This document shows positions 27,337-33,827 of a DNA stretch of 43,261 nucleotides, in pieces. The notes under the pieces are model-generated. The model worked only from the letters and a program-made list of their open reading frames with translations. It did no database searches and had not been told where the DNA came from. The DNA is from an uncultured Clostridia bacterium (GTDB taxonomy: Bacteria > Bacillota > Clostridia > Peptostreptococcales > Anaerovoracaceae): assembly GCA_934247125.1 (NCBI GenBank), contig CAKQIZ010000006.1, positions 1 through 43,261 of the forward strand. The letters are read 5' to 3'. Within the stretch, counting starts at the first letter, position 1, and every line of letters begins with the position of its first letter. The translations under genes and the position numbers were made by a program.

Positions 27337-27795
27337 TCAGGGCGTGCGCACCCAGCCCACGTTGGGGTTGGTTATATCGATGACGAGCAACAACATGACA
27401 AACAGCACCAGCGCGGCGCAGGCGATGGCCAGCACGCGGAGCCATCGGGCGTAGACGGCGCGCTCGGCGGCAAATTGCTTGTCCCTGCTGTCCAATGCAG
27501 CGCGGAAACGATCCTCGATGCGCTGGAGCAGCTGCTGATAGGATGCGGACATCTGCGCGTAATCCTGCCGGGTGGGCATGTCGCGCGGGCAGGTGTGGCA
27601 GTCGATCTCGGGCGGAGGCTCCTCGTCCGGCGCGTCGTCCAACGCGTCGCGGATGGCCGTCACCGTCTCGTAGCCGGGGTTCTTGGCATGGCCGTCGATC
27701 ACTCGGTGGATGGTGGAGACGGGCACGCCGCTGCGGTCTGATATCTGCTGATAGGTCAGCGCGCGCTCCTCCTTGAGCTGCTTGAGCGATTTCAT
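27337..27795 (-). CDS. membrane-anchored XRE-family regulator
   Basis: The 152-residue protein has an N-terminal Cro/CI helix-turn-helix (about 5-55: LTYQQISDRSGVPVSTIHRV). A Cys pair (CHTCPRDMP, about 67-75) and a coiled coil (80-115) follow. A C-terminal membrane helix (VLAIACAALVLFVMLLLVID, about 120-140) ends it. The start at 27795 has AAGGAGG with a nine-base spacing. It forms an operon with the integrase. A soluble CI-type repressor is expected in this place; the membrane helix implies DNA binding from the membrane or signal-dependent release. No clear promoter was found upstream. Confidence 0.85.
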   Translation of the reverse strand: MKSLKQLKEERALTYQQISDRSGVPVSTIHRVIDGHAKNPGYETVTAIRDALDDAPDEEPPPEIDCHTCPRDMPTRQDYAQMSASYQQLLQRIEDRFRAALDSRDKQFAAERAVYARWLRVLAIACAALVLFVMLLLVIDITNPNVGWVRTP

Positions 27796-27858
27796 GCATT
27801 GCTTCCTCCTTCCCGTTTTCGGGATTTTGGGTGGGACAGGATATCCCGCCTGTGCATA

Positions 27859-27887
27859 TTGCATCCCGCGCCGGCATAGAGTATGGT
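27859..27887 (+). promoter_or_regulatory. possible plus-strand promoter for the 53-aa ORF
   Basis: TTGCAT (27859-27864) and TATGGT (27882-27887) are 17 bases apart. The -10 box is weak. It lies between the XRE gene (minus) and the 53-codon ORF (plus). Confidence 0.35.
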
Positions 27888-27911
27888 ATAGCCAGATAGG
27901 AGGTTGAGCAC

Positions 27912-28073
27912 ATGAGATACGTTTCCTGCCGCCAGCCCGTCCACCTGCCCATACTGCCGCACGTCCGCGCGGCCTATGATCCGCGCACCCAGACGCTCTA
28001 TGAGAATCTGGATGCGCAGACCGGCGCGAAGGTTATCCTGTTGATTCCGGTCGTTCCTGCGCAGCAGCGTTAG
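27912..28073 (+). CDS. small hypothetical protein (53 aa)
   Basis: ATG 27912 follows a perfect AGGAGG (27898-27903) by eight bases. The product, MRYVSCRQPVHLPILPHVRA and onward, is Pro/Val-rich with a hydrophobic segment near AKVILLIPVVP at the end. Its 3' end overlaps the convergent 200-residue ribbon-helix-helix gene by 41 bp. A small regulator or an integrase directionality factor would fit this position between int/XRE and the switch, but no family is recognised. The ribosome site is the main evidence for coding. Confidence 0.5.
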   Translation: MRYVSCRQPVHLPILPHVRAAYDPRTQTLYENLDAQTGAKVILLIPVVPAQQR

Positions 28074-28635
28074 CCGCGTCGATTGCCTGCCGGGCGATGT
28101 CGAACTCGTCGTCGTCGTGCCGGTCGAAGAGATGGCCATAGCGCTCCTGTGCAAGCGCGATTGCTTCCTCGTCGGTCAGGTGCCTGCGCTCCTTCGGGGC
28201 TGCCTCTTCGGCGGCCTCGTTTTTTGTATTCAGCGACTCGGCCAGCGCGTCGTTGATGATGGAATCGATCTGCGCCTGGCGCTCTGGACCTGCATTCTCG
28301 TAACCGTAAAGCAGCGTGATCGAGTCGTACTTCGGCGGCTGGATCGGCGTGCTGCGGCGGCGCATGCGCGCCACAACGACCGATTCAGATGCCAGCGCCA
28401 GCATCTGCGAGCGGATTTCCGGCGTTGCATAGCGGAAGGCATAGACGACGCTCATTTCCTCCCGAGAGAAGGCAGGTATGGCGTATTGCTCTTGCATCTC
28501 CGCAATGCCTCGGTTTACCAGATCGATAATGGCCTGGTTCTGAGATTCGATATTTTGCTCGTTCTGATACCGGTTGATGCGGTCGAGCAGATCTGAGTCG
28601 AGAGTCAGACTGTATCGAGGTCTTTTCGTCGGCAT
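28033..28635 (-). CDS. ribbon-helix-helix regulator with long C-terminal domain
   Basis: The 200-residue protein starts at 28635 (MPTKRPRYSLTLDSDLL), eight bases after GGAGG; an in-frame ATG at 28644 would sit only three bases after it. Residues about 5-50 form a ribbon-helix-helix DNA-binding domain: strand RYSLTL, helix LLDRINRYQNEQ, helix QAIIDLVNRGIAEM. The rest is helical and acidic. It is expressed leftward from the consensus promoter at 28660-28688, which carries a palindrome in its spacer, and is divergent from the 55-residue protein at 28793. A repressor role in the lysis-lysogeny decision is inferred. Confidence 0.8.
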   Translation of the reverse strand: MPTKRPRYSLTLDSDLLDRINRYQNEQNIESQNQAIIDLVNRGIAEMQEQYAIPAFSREEMSVVYAFRYATPEIRSQMLALASESVVVARMRRRSTPIQPPKYDSITLLYGYENAGPERQAQIDSIINDALAESLNTKNEAAEEAAPKERRHLTDEEAIALAQERYGHLFDRHDDDEFDIARQAIDAANAAAQERPESTG

Positions 28636-28659
28636 TTCATTCACCTCCTTTCGCTACCT

Positions 28660-28688
28660 ATTATAGCACAGTGGCACACTGTTGTAAA
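28660..28688 (-). promoter_or_regulatory. leftward promoter of the switch
   Basis: On the minus strand TTTACA (28688-28683) and TATAAT (28665-28660) are 17 bases apart, with TGC before the -10 box. The start of the ribbon-helix-helix gene lies about 25 bases downstream. Confidence 0.88.
28668..28682. promoter_or_regulatory. operator-like palindrome in the leftward promoter spacer
   Basis: ACAGTG and CACTGT (28668-28673 and 28677-28682) are perfect inverted arms around GCA. They fill the spacer between the -10 and -35 boxes, a classic repressor position. Confidence 0.65.
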
Positions 28689-28716
28689 GAATCACCTGAG
28701 TAAATATCATGTAAAA

Positions 28717-28771
28717 TGATGCACCGATCGATTGACAAGGTGACTCACGCTTGCTATAATGGTGATGCACC
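28717..28771 (+). repeat. direct repeats TGATGCACC flanking the rightward promoter
   Basis: TGATGCACC occurs at 28717-28725 and 28763-28771, 46 bp apart, on either side of the rightward promoter. These are candidate operator sites for one of the ribbon-helix-helix proteins. Confidence 0.6.
28732..28760 (+). promoter_or_regulatory. rightward promoter of the switch (early promoter)
   Basis: TTGACA (28732-28737) and TATAAT (28755-28760) are both perfect consensus, with 17-base spacing and a TGC extension before the -10 box. It is divergent from the promoter at 28660-28688 and flanked by TGATGCACC repeats. Confidence 0.93.
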
Positions 28772-28792
28772 AAGCGAGAGGAGGTGATGACG

Positions 28793-28960
28793 ATGACTGA
28801 TAAGTGGCGCGTGCCGGTACTGCTGGACGAGCAGATGGAGGACGCTCTGTACGACCTGCGCAAGACCGACGAGTTCCGGCGCATGAGCTTTTCCAAGATC
28901 CTTGGCAAGCTCGTGGTCATGGGCCTGAAGGCCTACGAGGACGCGAAGAAGGGTGCGTGA
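28793..28960 (+). CDS. small ribbon-helix-helix regulator (55 aa)
   Basis: ATG 28793 lies eight bases after GAGAGGAGG and about 26 bases after the predicted start of the rightward promoter. The 55-residue product shows a strand (KWRVPVLLD), a helix (EQMEDALYDLRKT) and a second helix (SFSKILGKLVVMGLKAYEDA), the ribbon-helix-helix pattern. A Cro-like role as first gene of the lytic transcript is inferred. The alternative ATG at 28787 is too close to the ribosome site. Its stop is two bases from the end of the convergent membrane-protein gene. Confidence 0.75.
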   Translation: MTDKWRVPVLLDEQMEDALYDLRKTDEFRRMSFSKILGKLVVMGLKAYEDAKKGA

Positions 28961-28962
28961 GG

Positions 28963-29292
28963 TCAGCGCTTGCGGAGCAGCGGAATCCAGGTGATGAGCT
29001 GATCGAGCAGAAGCAGGCCACAGTATACCAGATAGATAATGCCGAGGGTGTCGAGCGGCTGGGTCAGGACGAAATACAAAGAGACCAGACTGAGAAGCGG
29101 ATGAATCAGGTTTGCGAGAGAGCCTGTAAACATCATCACCGCAAGCACCAGCAGCTTTATCAGCAGGGATACGGGCAGGAAATAGATCGGGAAGAAGTAG
29201 ATCAGCGAGCAAATGGCCCATTGCATAGTGCGGCCAAAGATTCCGAAGGTTGATTCGAGCCAGTTCAGGAAACGGTCTAAGAGGTTATACAT
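28963..29292 (-). CDS. inverted multi-pass membrane protein, candidate superinfection-exclusion gene
   Basis: The 109-residue protein starts at 29292 (MYNLLDRFLNWLESTFGIFG), nine bases after GGAG. It contains about three to four hydrophobic segments: ICSLIYFFPIYFLPVSLLI, LLVLAVMMFTGSLAN, LLSLVSLYFVLTQ and LGIIYLVYCGLLLLDQLI. It has its own promoter at 29323-29350 and points against the surrounding early genes. That is the signature of an independently expressed prophage gene (moron). Superinfection exclusion is a common job of such genes, but nothing in the sequence identifies a target. Confidence 0.72.
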   Translation of the reverse strand: MYNLLDRFLNWLESTFGIFGRTMQWAICSLIYFFPIYFLPVSLLIKLLVLAVMMFTGSLANLIHPLLSLVSLYFVLTQPLDTLGIIYLVYCGLLLLDQLITWIPLLRKR

Positions 29293-29322
29293 AATGGTCA
29301 CTCCTTTGCGTTTTGTACCATT

Positions 29323-29350
29323 ATTATAACACATTCATGACGTAGTTCAA
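29323..29350 (-). promoter_or_regulatory. promoter of the inverted membrane-protein gene
   Basis: On the minus strand TTGAAC (29350-29345) and TATAAT (29328-29323) are 16 bases apart, about 30 bases before the membrane-protein start. Confidence 0.72.
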
Positions 29351-29359
29351 GAGGGAGAT

Positions 29360-29548
29360 GTGAATGCATTGGAAAAAGAGCGTACGACGATCTGTTTTGA
29401 TGCAGATGTGTTTGACATGGTGCTGGCGATGCGTGCGAAGCCGGAGTACCGGCGAATGAGCATCTCGGCGATCGTGAACATGCTGCTGGCGACGGCACTG
29501 TCCGACGAGGGCAAGACGATGGACGAAATCAGGAAGGAGAGAAAATAA
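29360..29548 (+). CDS. ribbon-helix-helix protein (62 aa)
   Basis: The GTG start at 29360 follows GAGGGAG closely; TTG 29369 is an alternative with better spacing. The product shows RTTICFDADVFDMVLAMRAK and EYRRMSISAIVNMLLATAL, a third ribbon-helix-helix protein within 1.6 kb. The stop overlaps the antirepressor start (TAATG), so the two are translationally coupled. It could be a further regulator of the switch or an antitoxin-like partner; no toxin-like partner is visible beside it. Confidence 0.72.
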   Translation: MNALEKERTTICFDADVFDMVLAMRAKPEYRRMSISAIVNMLLATALSDEGKTMDEIRKERK

Positions 29549-30303
29549 TGAACGAGATCATGGCATTTGACCACGAGCGCTTCGGCCGTATCCGCGGTAT
29601 CGAGATTGATGGTGAAAGCTGGCTGGTGGGCAAGGACGTGGCCGAGAGGCTGGGATATGAGCGAGGCACTAAGGCGGTCGTCGACCACGTGGACGCAGAA
29701 GACCGCAGAATGATTGACTCCGGAACTCAGTCCCAAATTGGGATCGAGTTAGGACAGCGCGGTGGATGGCTCATCAACGAGTCCGGCCTGTACAGCCTGG
29801 TGCTGAGCAGCAAGCTGCCGGAGGCCAAGGCGTTTAGGCACTGGGTGACGCACGACGTGCTTCCGACGCTGCGCAAGACCGGCGAGTACAAGCTCAAGCG
29901 CAACCCCGTCGATGACGAGACCCGAAAGAAGCTGGCCGACGCGAAGGTGCGCAACGCCCAGAGCCGACAGGCGGCGCTATGGATGAAGATGGCCGAGCTG
30001 ATCGGCAGCAGCGAGGTTCACAAGCAGATTTGCGCGGCCTACGCCAGCAAGGCGCTGGAGGGCGAGATGGTCCTGCCCCTGCCGGCGGTCGAAAAGACCT
30101 ATACGGCGCGCGAGGTCGGCGACAGATACGGCGTGAGCGCGAATCGGGTCGGCAAGCTGGCCAACCGACACGGGCTCAAAACTGCCGAGTACGGCATGCT
30201 GGTGATGGACAAGGCCAAGGGCAGCTGCAAGGAGGTCGAGAGCTGGCGCTACAATGAGCGCGGCGTGCAGGCCATCGGCGAGCTGCTGCAGGCGGGCGAC
30301 TGA
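29548..30303 (+). CDS. phage antirepressor (BRO-N type)
   Basis: The 251-residue protein has an N-terminal BRO-N domain (about 5-115): GRIRGIEIDGESWLVGKDVA, ERLGYERG, LINESGLYSLVLSSKLPEAK and FRHWVTHDVLPTLRKTGEY, all hallmark stretches. The C-terminal part (about 135-250) has an additional helix-turn-helix-like segment, TAREVGDRYGVSANRVGKLA, as in KilAC/ANT proteins. Antirepressors inactivate a prophage repressor or regulate early genes. It follows the ribbon-helix-helix protein directly in the rightward early operon. Confidence 0.92.
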   Translation: MNEIMAFDHERFGRIRGIEIDGESWLVGKDVAERLGYERGTKAVVDHVDAEDRRMIDSGTQSQIGIELGQRGGWLINESGLYSLVLSSKLPEAKAFRHWVTHDVLPTLRKTGEYKLKRNPVDDETRKKLADAKVRNAQSRQAALWMKMAELIGSSEVHKQICAAYASKALEGEMVLPLPAVEKTYTAREVGDRYGVSANRVGKLANRHGLKTAEYGMLVMDKAKGSCKEVESWRYNERGVQAIGELLQAGD

Positions 30304-30319
30304 GGCGGAGGTGATCGGG

Positions 30320-30529
30320 ATGGCAATCATCCGGGAGTTCAGGTGCAGGTGCGGCGGGACGGTGCGCATCCACGACGAATGTATCCTGCCCAAGGCACAG
30401 CAAGACGAGCTGCTGAAGCGATTCTGGCGGCAGGCCAATGCCTATTACCGCCAATACCAGGAGAGGAGGGCGCGCGGTGAGGCGATACGACCGGATTATG
30501 GACGCGATTGGCCTGGGACGGAGCGATAG
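30320..30529 (+). CDS. small basic hypothetical protein (69 aa)
   Basis: ATG 30320 follows GGAGG by eight bases. The product MAIIREFRCRCGGTVRIHDE is followed by a helical basic segment (LLKRFWRQANAYYRQYQERR). One Cys pair (CRC) and a His resemble half of a zinc ribbon, too little to call a zinc finger. It overlaps the next gene by 53 bp in another frame. Function unknown. Confidence 0.6.
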   Translation: MAIIREFRCRCGGTVRIHDECILPKAQQDELLKRFWRQANAYYRQYQERRARGEAIRPDYGRDWPGTER

Positions 30530-30719
30530 CGAGATTGCGGGGCGGCACAATACGGACAGCGCGACGATCCACGTGTACCGGATGGTGCACGACGGCAATC
30601 TGCCGGTGTACACGATGGTCGAGGGCAAGCACGATTACGAGCTGCACTGGCGCTGGCGGCGGGGCTGCGAGACCATCGCCGACCGGCTGGCGCGGACGAT
30701 TAAGGGGTGGCATGCATGA
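30477..30719 (+). CDS. small helix-turn-helix-like protein (80 aa)
   Basis: GTG 30477 follows GGAGG by seven bases. RYDRIMDAIGLGRSDSEIAG and RHNTDSATIHVYRMV read as a helix-turn-helix, followed by a beta stretch (LPVYTMVEGKHDYELHW) and a basic helix. This resembles small DNA-binding proteins that choose or regulate sites in early phage operons. The large overlap with the preceding frame is unusual, but both genes have good ribosome sites. The stop overlaps the next start. Confidence 0.62.
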   Translation: MRRYDRIMDAIGLGRSDSEIAGRHNTDSATIHVYRMVHDGNLPVYTMVEGKHDYELHWRWRRGCETIADRLARTIKGWHA

Positions 30720-30907
30720 TGATTGGATACAGCGTGCTGAGAGCAGCGAGCAACAAGCGCCTGGCCGAGCTGGTGACCTATTGGTCGACGGAGGCGGCTC
30801 TGGCGCGGACCGATGACGAGCGGCAGGTGTGCAAGCGGATGCTGGCCAGGTACCAGGGCGAGATCGAGAGGAGAGAGACCAATGGCCGAGACGGCAAGGG
30901 TGATTAA
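30716..30907 (+). CDS. hypothetical helical protein (63 aa)
   Basis: ATG 30716 overlaps the previous stop and follows AAGGGG. The product MMIGYSVLRAASNKRLAELV is followed by a charged helical segment (DDERQVCKRMLARYQGEIER). It overlaps the next gene by 26 bp. No domain is recognised; tight packing in the early operon supports coding. Confidence 0.55.
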   Translation: MMIGYSVLRAASNKRLAELVTYWSTEAALARTDDERQVCKRMLARYQGEIERRETNGRDGKGD

Positions 30908-31235
30908 GCTGGTGGGCGGCGGCGCGGATGCGCTGAGGCAGGCCATCGAGAGCGGCGTGATGAGCGTCGAAGCCCGCAGGATGGCCGAGCGCGTGCTGGC
31001 CGAGAACGGCGCGCTCCGGCGGAGGAACACGGCGCTGGAGCTGGAAAACCGCGACCTGAAGCTGCTCAACGGCCGCTACCGCGAGCTGGAGATGCGCACG
31101 ATCGACCAGGCGGTGCGGGCGCAGGACGCGGGCGCGGCGAGGCGCGACTGGCGCAGGACGATCTACGTCAGCGTCTTCAGCGCGGGGGCGATTGCAGCGA
31201 TGATGCTGACGATCGTTGCGCTGATCGGCTGCTGA
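30882..31235 (+). CDS. coiled-coil protein with C-terminal membrane anchor (117 aa)
   Basis: The start at ATG 30882 follows GGAGAGAG. After a short N-terminus, residues about 25-80 form a coiled coil rich in Arg, Leu and Glu (LENRDLKLLNGRYRELEMR). The C-terminus is a membrane helix (VFSAGAIAAMMLTIVALIGC, about 97-117). The topology suggests a cytoplasmic coil anchored in the membrane. It could modify membrane or host defence during early infection, but no family is recognised. The stop overlaps the next start (TGATG). Confidence 0.65.
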   Translation: MAETARVIKLVGGGADALRQAIESGVMSVEARRMAERVLAENGALRRRNTALELENRDLKLLNGRYRELEMRTIDQAVRAQDAGAARRDWRRTIYVSVFSAGAIAAMMLTIVALIGC

Positions 31236-31432
31236 TGCGGCGCGAAATTTGCGATCGCTGCCGGCGAGCCTGGAACGTGAGCGCGCAGCGGGACTGCACG
31301 GGCGGATACATCTGCCCGGAATGCGAGCAGAAAATGAAAAGGAGGGAAAACAGTGGAACCAAGAAAAAAGCGCCTGAACACCGAAGAGCGGCAAGGCGTA
31401 ATGACCCTCGACCTGCTGACAAGGAGCTTTGA
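31235..31432 (+). CDS. small zinc-finger-like protein (65 aa)
   Basis: The product MRREICDRCRRAWNVS contains CDRC and, 15 residues later, CPEC, a four-Cys zinc ribbon (about residues 6-30). A basic C-terminal tail of Lys and Arg residues follows. It overlaps the next gene by 80 bp in another frame. The start is coupled to the preceding stop. A nucleic-acid-binding role is possible. Confidence 0.6.
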   Translation: MRREICDRCRRAWNVSAQRDCTGGYICPECEQKMKRRENSGTKKKAPEHRRAARRNDPRPADKEL

Positions 31433-31865
31433 CGCGGCAATGGGATTCCTCGACAAGCGCTTCGCGGACTACAAATACCTGAAGCGCGACCTGGGCCTGA
31501 TGAAGAGCGCGCTGCACAGCCTGCTCAACCACCTGGCCAAGACGGTGGACGCGGACTCGATCGAGGTATGCAGGCGGCAGAGCCGGGACTACCGGATCGG
31601 GATTGAGCGCTGGACTCCGGTCAAGCGGCCAGGCGAGATCATCATGCTGGCGGAGGAGGAGCACATGCTGTTTCGCCTGGCGCTGGAAGAGCGATGCAAG
31701 ATGTGCCTCAAGAGCGGGCGCGAGTACAAGGAGTGCGAGCTGCGGCGGCTGTGCCTCAAGTATCTGGAGGTGCCGGAGGACGAGGGAATCTACGAGGGCT
31801 GCGAGTTTGCGGGGTATGAGATCAACCCTTCGCCCGACCGGTACAACCGCCCGAAAGAATTGTAA
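31353..31865 (+). CDS. DUF5651-like early protein (170 aa)
   Basis: GTG 31353 follows AAAAGGAGGG. The protein has helical N-terminal two thirds and a C-terminal Cys cluster, CKMCLKSGREYKECELRRLC and, further on, YEGCEFAGYEI. This resembles DUF5651-type phage proteins found in Firmicutes early regions. The four to five Cys residues probably bind zinc. Its function is not known. Together with 31235-31432 it makes an unusual 80-bp overlap of two apparently real genes. Confidence 0.68.
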   Translation: MEPRKKRLNTEERQGVMTLDLLTRSFDAAMGFLDKRFADYKYLKRDLGLMKSALHSLLNHLAKTVDADSIEVCRRQSRDYRIGIERWTPVKRPGEIIMLAEEEHMLFRLALEERCKMCLKSGREYKECELRRLCLKYLEVPEDEGIYEGCEFAGYEINPSPDRYNRPKEL

Positions 31866-31948
31866 AAAGAAATCCCAGACGGCTGCAACCGCCCGGGAAA
31901 TCCGCAAGGAAAGAACAATGGGAATAGTGCAAGGAGAGTGTAACACAG

Positions 31949-32170
31949 ATGTACGATTTTGTCAATACCGGCGAAGACCTGCAGGAAATTTGCGAGGCGC
32001 TGGAGCACGTAGTGAACGCGCTGGATGACCTGCGCAAGCTGCTGCCCAATGAGGAGTCCACCTATCAGGTGTACAGCGACATGTGGTCGGAGGCGCTGAT
32101 CGAGGAGAGCCGCAGGCTGATTCGGGAGGCCGACGCGCTGAGCCGTCAGTACGAGGAGATGAGCCTATGA
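31949..32170 (+). CDS. small acidic hypothetical protein (73 aa)
   Basis: The product MYDFVNTGEDLQEICEALEH continues as an acidic two-helix protein (LDDLRKLLPNEE, LIEESRRLIREADALSRQ). AAGGAGAG precedes it with a rather long spacing. Its stop overlaps the exonuclease start (ATGA), so it may be an accessory or inhibitor subunit made together with the recombination enzymes. The 83 bp before it hold no gene and no clear promoter. Confidence 0.6.
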   Translation: MYDFVNTGEDLQEICEALEHVVNALDDLRKLLPNEESTYQVYSDMWSEALIEESRRLIREADALSRQYEEMSL

Positions 32171-33135
32171 GCTACGATGCAATCGCGGACACGCGCACGC
32201 TGACCCACGACGAGTGGCTGGAGCTGCGGCGCACGGGCATTGGCGGGAGCGATGCGGGCGCGATCATGGGAGTCAGCCCCTACAAGGGCGCGTTCTCCGT
32301 GTGGGCGGACAAGCAAGGCAAGCTGCCGCCCGTCGAGGACAACGAGGCCATGCGGCAAGGGCGCGACCTGGAGGACTACGTGGCCAGGCGCTTTGCGGAG
32401 GCCAGCGGCCTCAAGGTGCGGCACGAGTACGGCATGCTCAGGAGCGTCGAGCACCCGTGCATGCTGGCGGACATCGACCGGCGGATCATCGGCGAGCGGG
32501 CGGGGCTTGAGTGCAAGACCAGCCGGGACATTACCATGGCGCGATACCGCAACGGTGAATATCCTATGGAGTACTACTGCCAATGCCTGCACTACCTGGC
32601 CGTGACCGGGTGGGACTGCTGGTATCTGGCGGTGCTGGTGTACGGCACGGACCTGCTGATATTCAAGATTTGCCGGGACGAGGTACTGGACGACATCGAG
32701 GCGCTGATCAAGACGGAGGAGGCATTCTGGGACAGCCACATGCTGATCCCCAATAATCCGCCTGCGCCTGACGCGCTGGATTCGACTGCGGCGGCGCTGG
32801 GCAGCGTGTATCCAAGGGAGGACGGCACCACGGCCTGCGCGGACCAGGAGGCCGACAAGGCGCTGACCGAGCTGGCCGCGCTCAAGGCGCAGAAGCGGGC
32901 GCTCGACCGGCAGATCATCGAGCGGGAGAATCAGATCAAGGCGGCGATGGGCGAGGCCGAGGTGCTGGCCGGGACGAGCGTGTCCGCGACCTGGAGATCG
33001 AGCGAGCGGACGACGATCAATAAGAGCAAGCTCATGGCGCTCTATCCGAGCATCAACCTGGACAAGATTTGCGACCGAAATGTACAACGCAGATTTGCGA
33101 TTAAGGAGGATAAGAGCAATGGGACGACTGACTAA
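32167..33135 (+). CDS. YqaJ-family (lambda-exonuclease-like) recombinase nuclease
   Basis: The 322-residue protein starts MSYDAIADTRTLTHDEWLEL and contains RRTGIGGSDAGAIMGVSPYK, the YqaJ domain opening. The PD-(D/E)xK core follows: MLADIDRRI supplies the Asp and GLECKTS the ExK metal and catalytic residues (about 118-128). QCLHYLAVTGWDCWYLAVL is the conserved Gln helix. The C-terminal third is a coil plus TWRSSERTTINKSKLMALYP, typical of phage YqaJ proteins. It resects double-strand ends to leave 3' single strands for annealing recombination, working with the next two genes. Confidence 0.92.
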   Translation: MSYDAIADTRTLTHDEWLELRRTGIGGSDAGAIMGVSPYKGAFSVWADKQGKLPPVEDNEAMRQGRDLEDYVARRFAEASGLKVRHEYGMLRSVEHPCMLADIDRRIIGERAGLECKTSRDITMARYRNGEYPMEYYCQCLHYLAVTGWDCWYLAVLVYGTDLLIFKICRDEVLDDIEALIKTEEAFWDSHMLIPNNPPAPDALDSTAAALGSVYPREDGTTACADQEADKALTELAALKAQKRALDRQIIERENQIKAAMGEAEVLAGTSVSATWRSSERTTINKSKLMALYPSINLDKICDRNVQRRFAIKEDKSNGTTD

Positions 33136-33826
33136 TCAGATTGCGGAGCTGCCGATGGCAGACTTCGCGCTCAGTGAGACGGCGGAGATCATGCGGCGCA
33201 CGATGGAGGCGCTGACCGGGGCGAGCGAGCTGCCCACGGCCAAGATCAAGGTACCCGCGGGCGGAGGCAAGGCCTTCGAAATGCCGGGCGATGACGGAGC
33301 GGATTATGCCAAATCATTCGACGGTGTGATCCTGGCCTCGGCCTTCACCAACGCCTACTGGGACAAGCCCTACGGCTCCGGCGGCGACCAAGCTCCGCTC
33401 TGTGCGAGCCATGACGGCATCAGCGGCTGGGACGCGGACGGCATGGAGCACGTGTGCCGGACCTGCCCGCGCAACCGGATGGGGAGCAAGGACGGCGGCA
33501 GGGGCAAGGCCTGCCGAAACATGGTGGAGCTGCTGATCCTGCTTGAGGGGCAGGCGCTTCCGGTGCTCCTGCGGGTGCCGACGATGAGCGTGGGCAACTA
33601 CGCGCAGTACGTGGCGCGGACGCTCAGCCCGAGGGGATTGCAGCCGTGGGACGTAGTGACGAGCTTTTCCCTGGTCGGCGCGACCAACGCGGGCGGCATC
33701 GGATACAGCCAGATCACGTTCGGATGCAAGGGACGCGTGGATGCGACTGAGGCGGCTCAGCTTCGGGCGGCGGTCCAGCCGATGATGCTGGACGCGGGAA
33801 CGGATAATGACAAGGAGGGCGAGTAA
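33119..33826 (+). CDS. Cys-rich recombination-associated protein, candidate annealing partner
   Basis: ATG 33119 follows AAGGAGG and lies 17 bp inside the exonuclease gene. The 235-residue product has a zinc-site-like segment (about 98-140): PLCASHDGISGWD, HVCRTCPRNRMGS and KACRNMVELLILL. A beta-rich C-terminal half follows. The slot between a YqaJ exonuclease and SSB is normally held by a RecT/Redbeta-type annealing protein or a ssDNA-binding protein. No RecT motif is visible, so this may be another partner or a divergent annealing protein. The call rests on position. Confidence 0.7.
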   Translation: MGRLTNQIAELPMADFALSETAEIMRRTMEALTGASELPTAKIKVPAGGGKAFEMPGDDGADYAKSFDGVILASAFTNAYWDKPYGSGGDQAPLCASHDGISGWDADGMEHVCRTCPRNRMGSKDGGRGKACRNMVELLILLEGQALPVLLRVPTMSVGNYAQYVARTLSPRGLQPWDVVTSFSLVGATNAGGIGYSQITFGCKGRVDATEAAQLRAAVQPMMLDAGTDNDKEGE

Positions 33827-33827
33827 G

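Noticed and set aside
30813..32028. Additional frames such as 30813-30881 and 31603-32028
   Set aside because: The first is only an N-terminal extension into the previous gene; the second is a shadow frame of the DUF5651-like gene.
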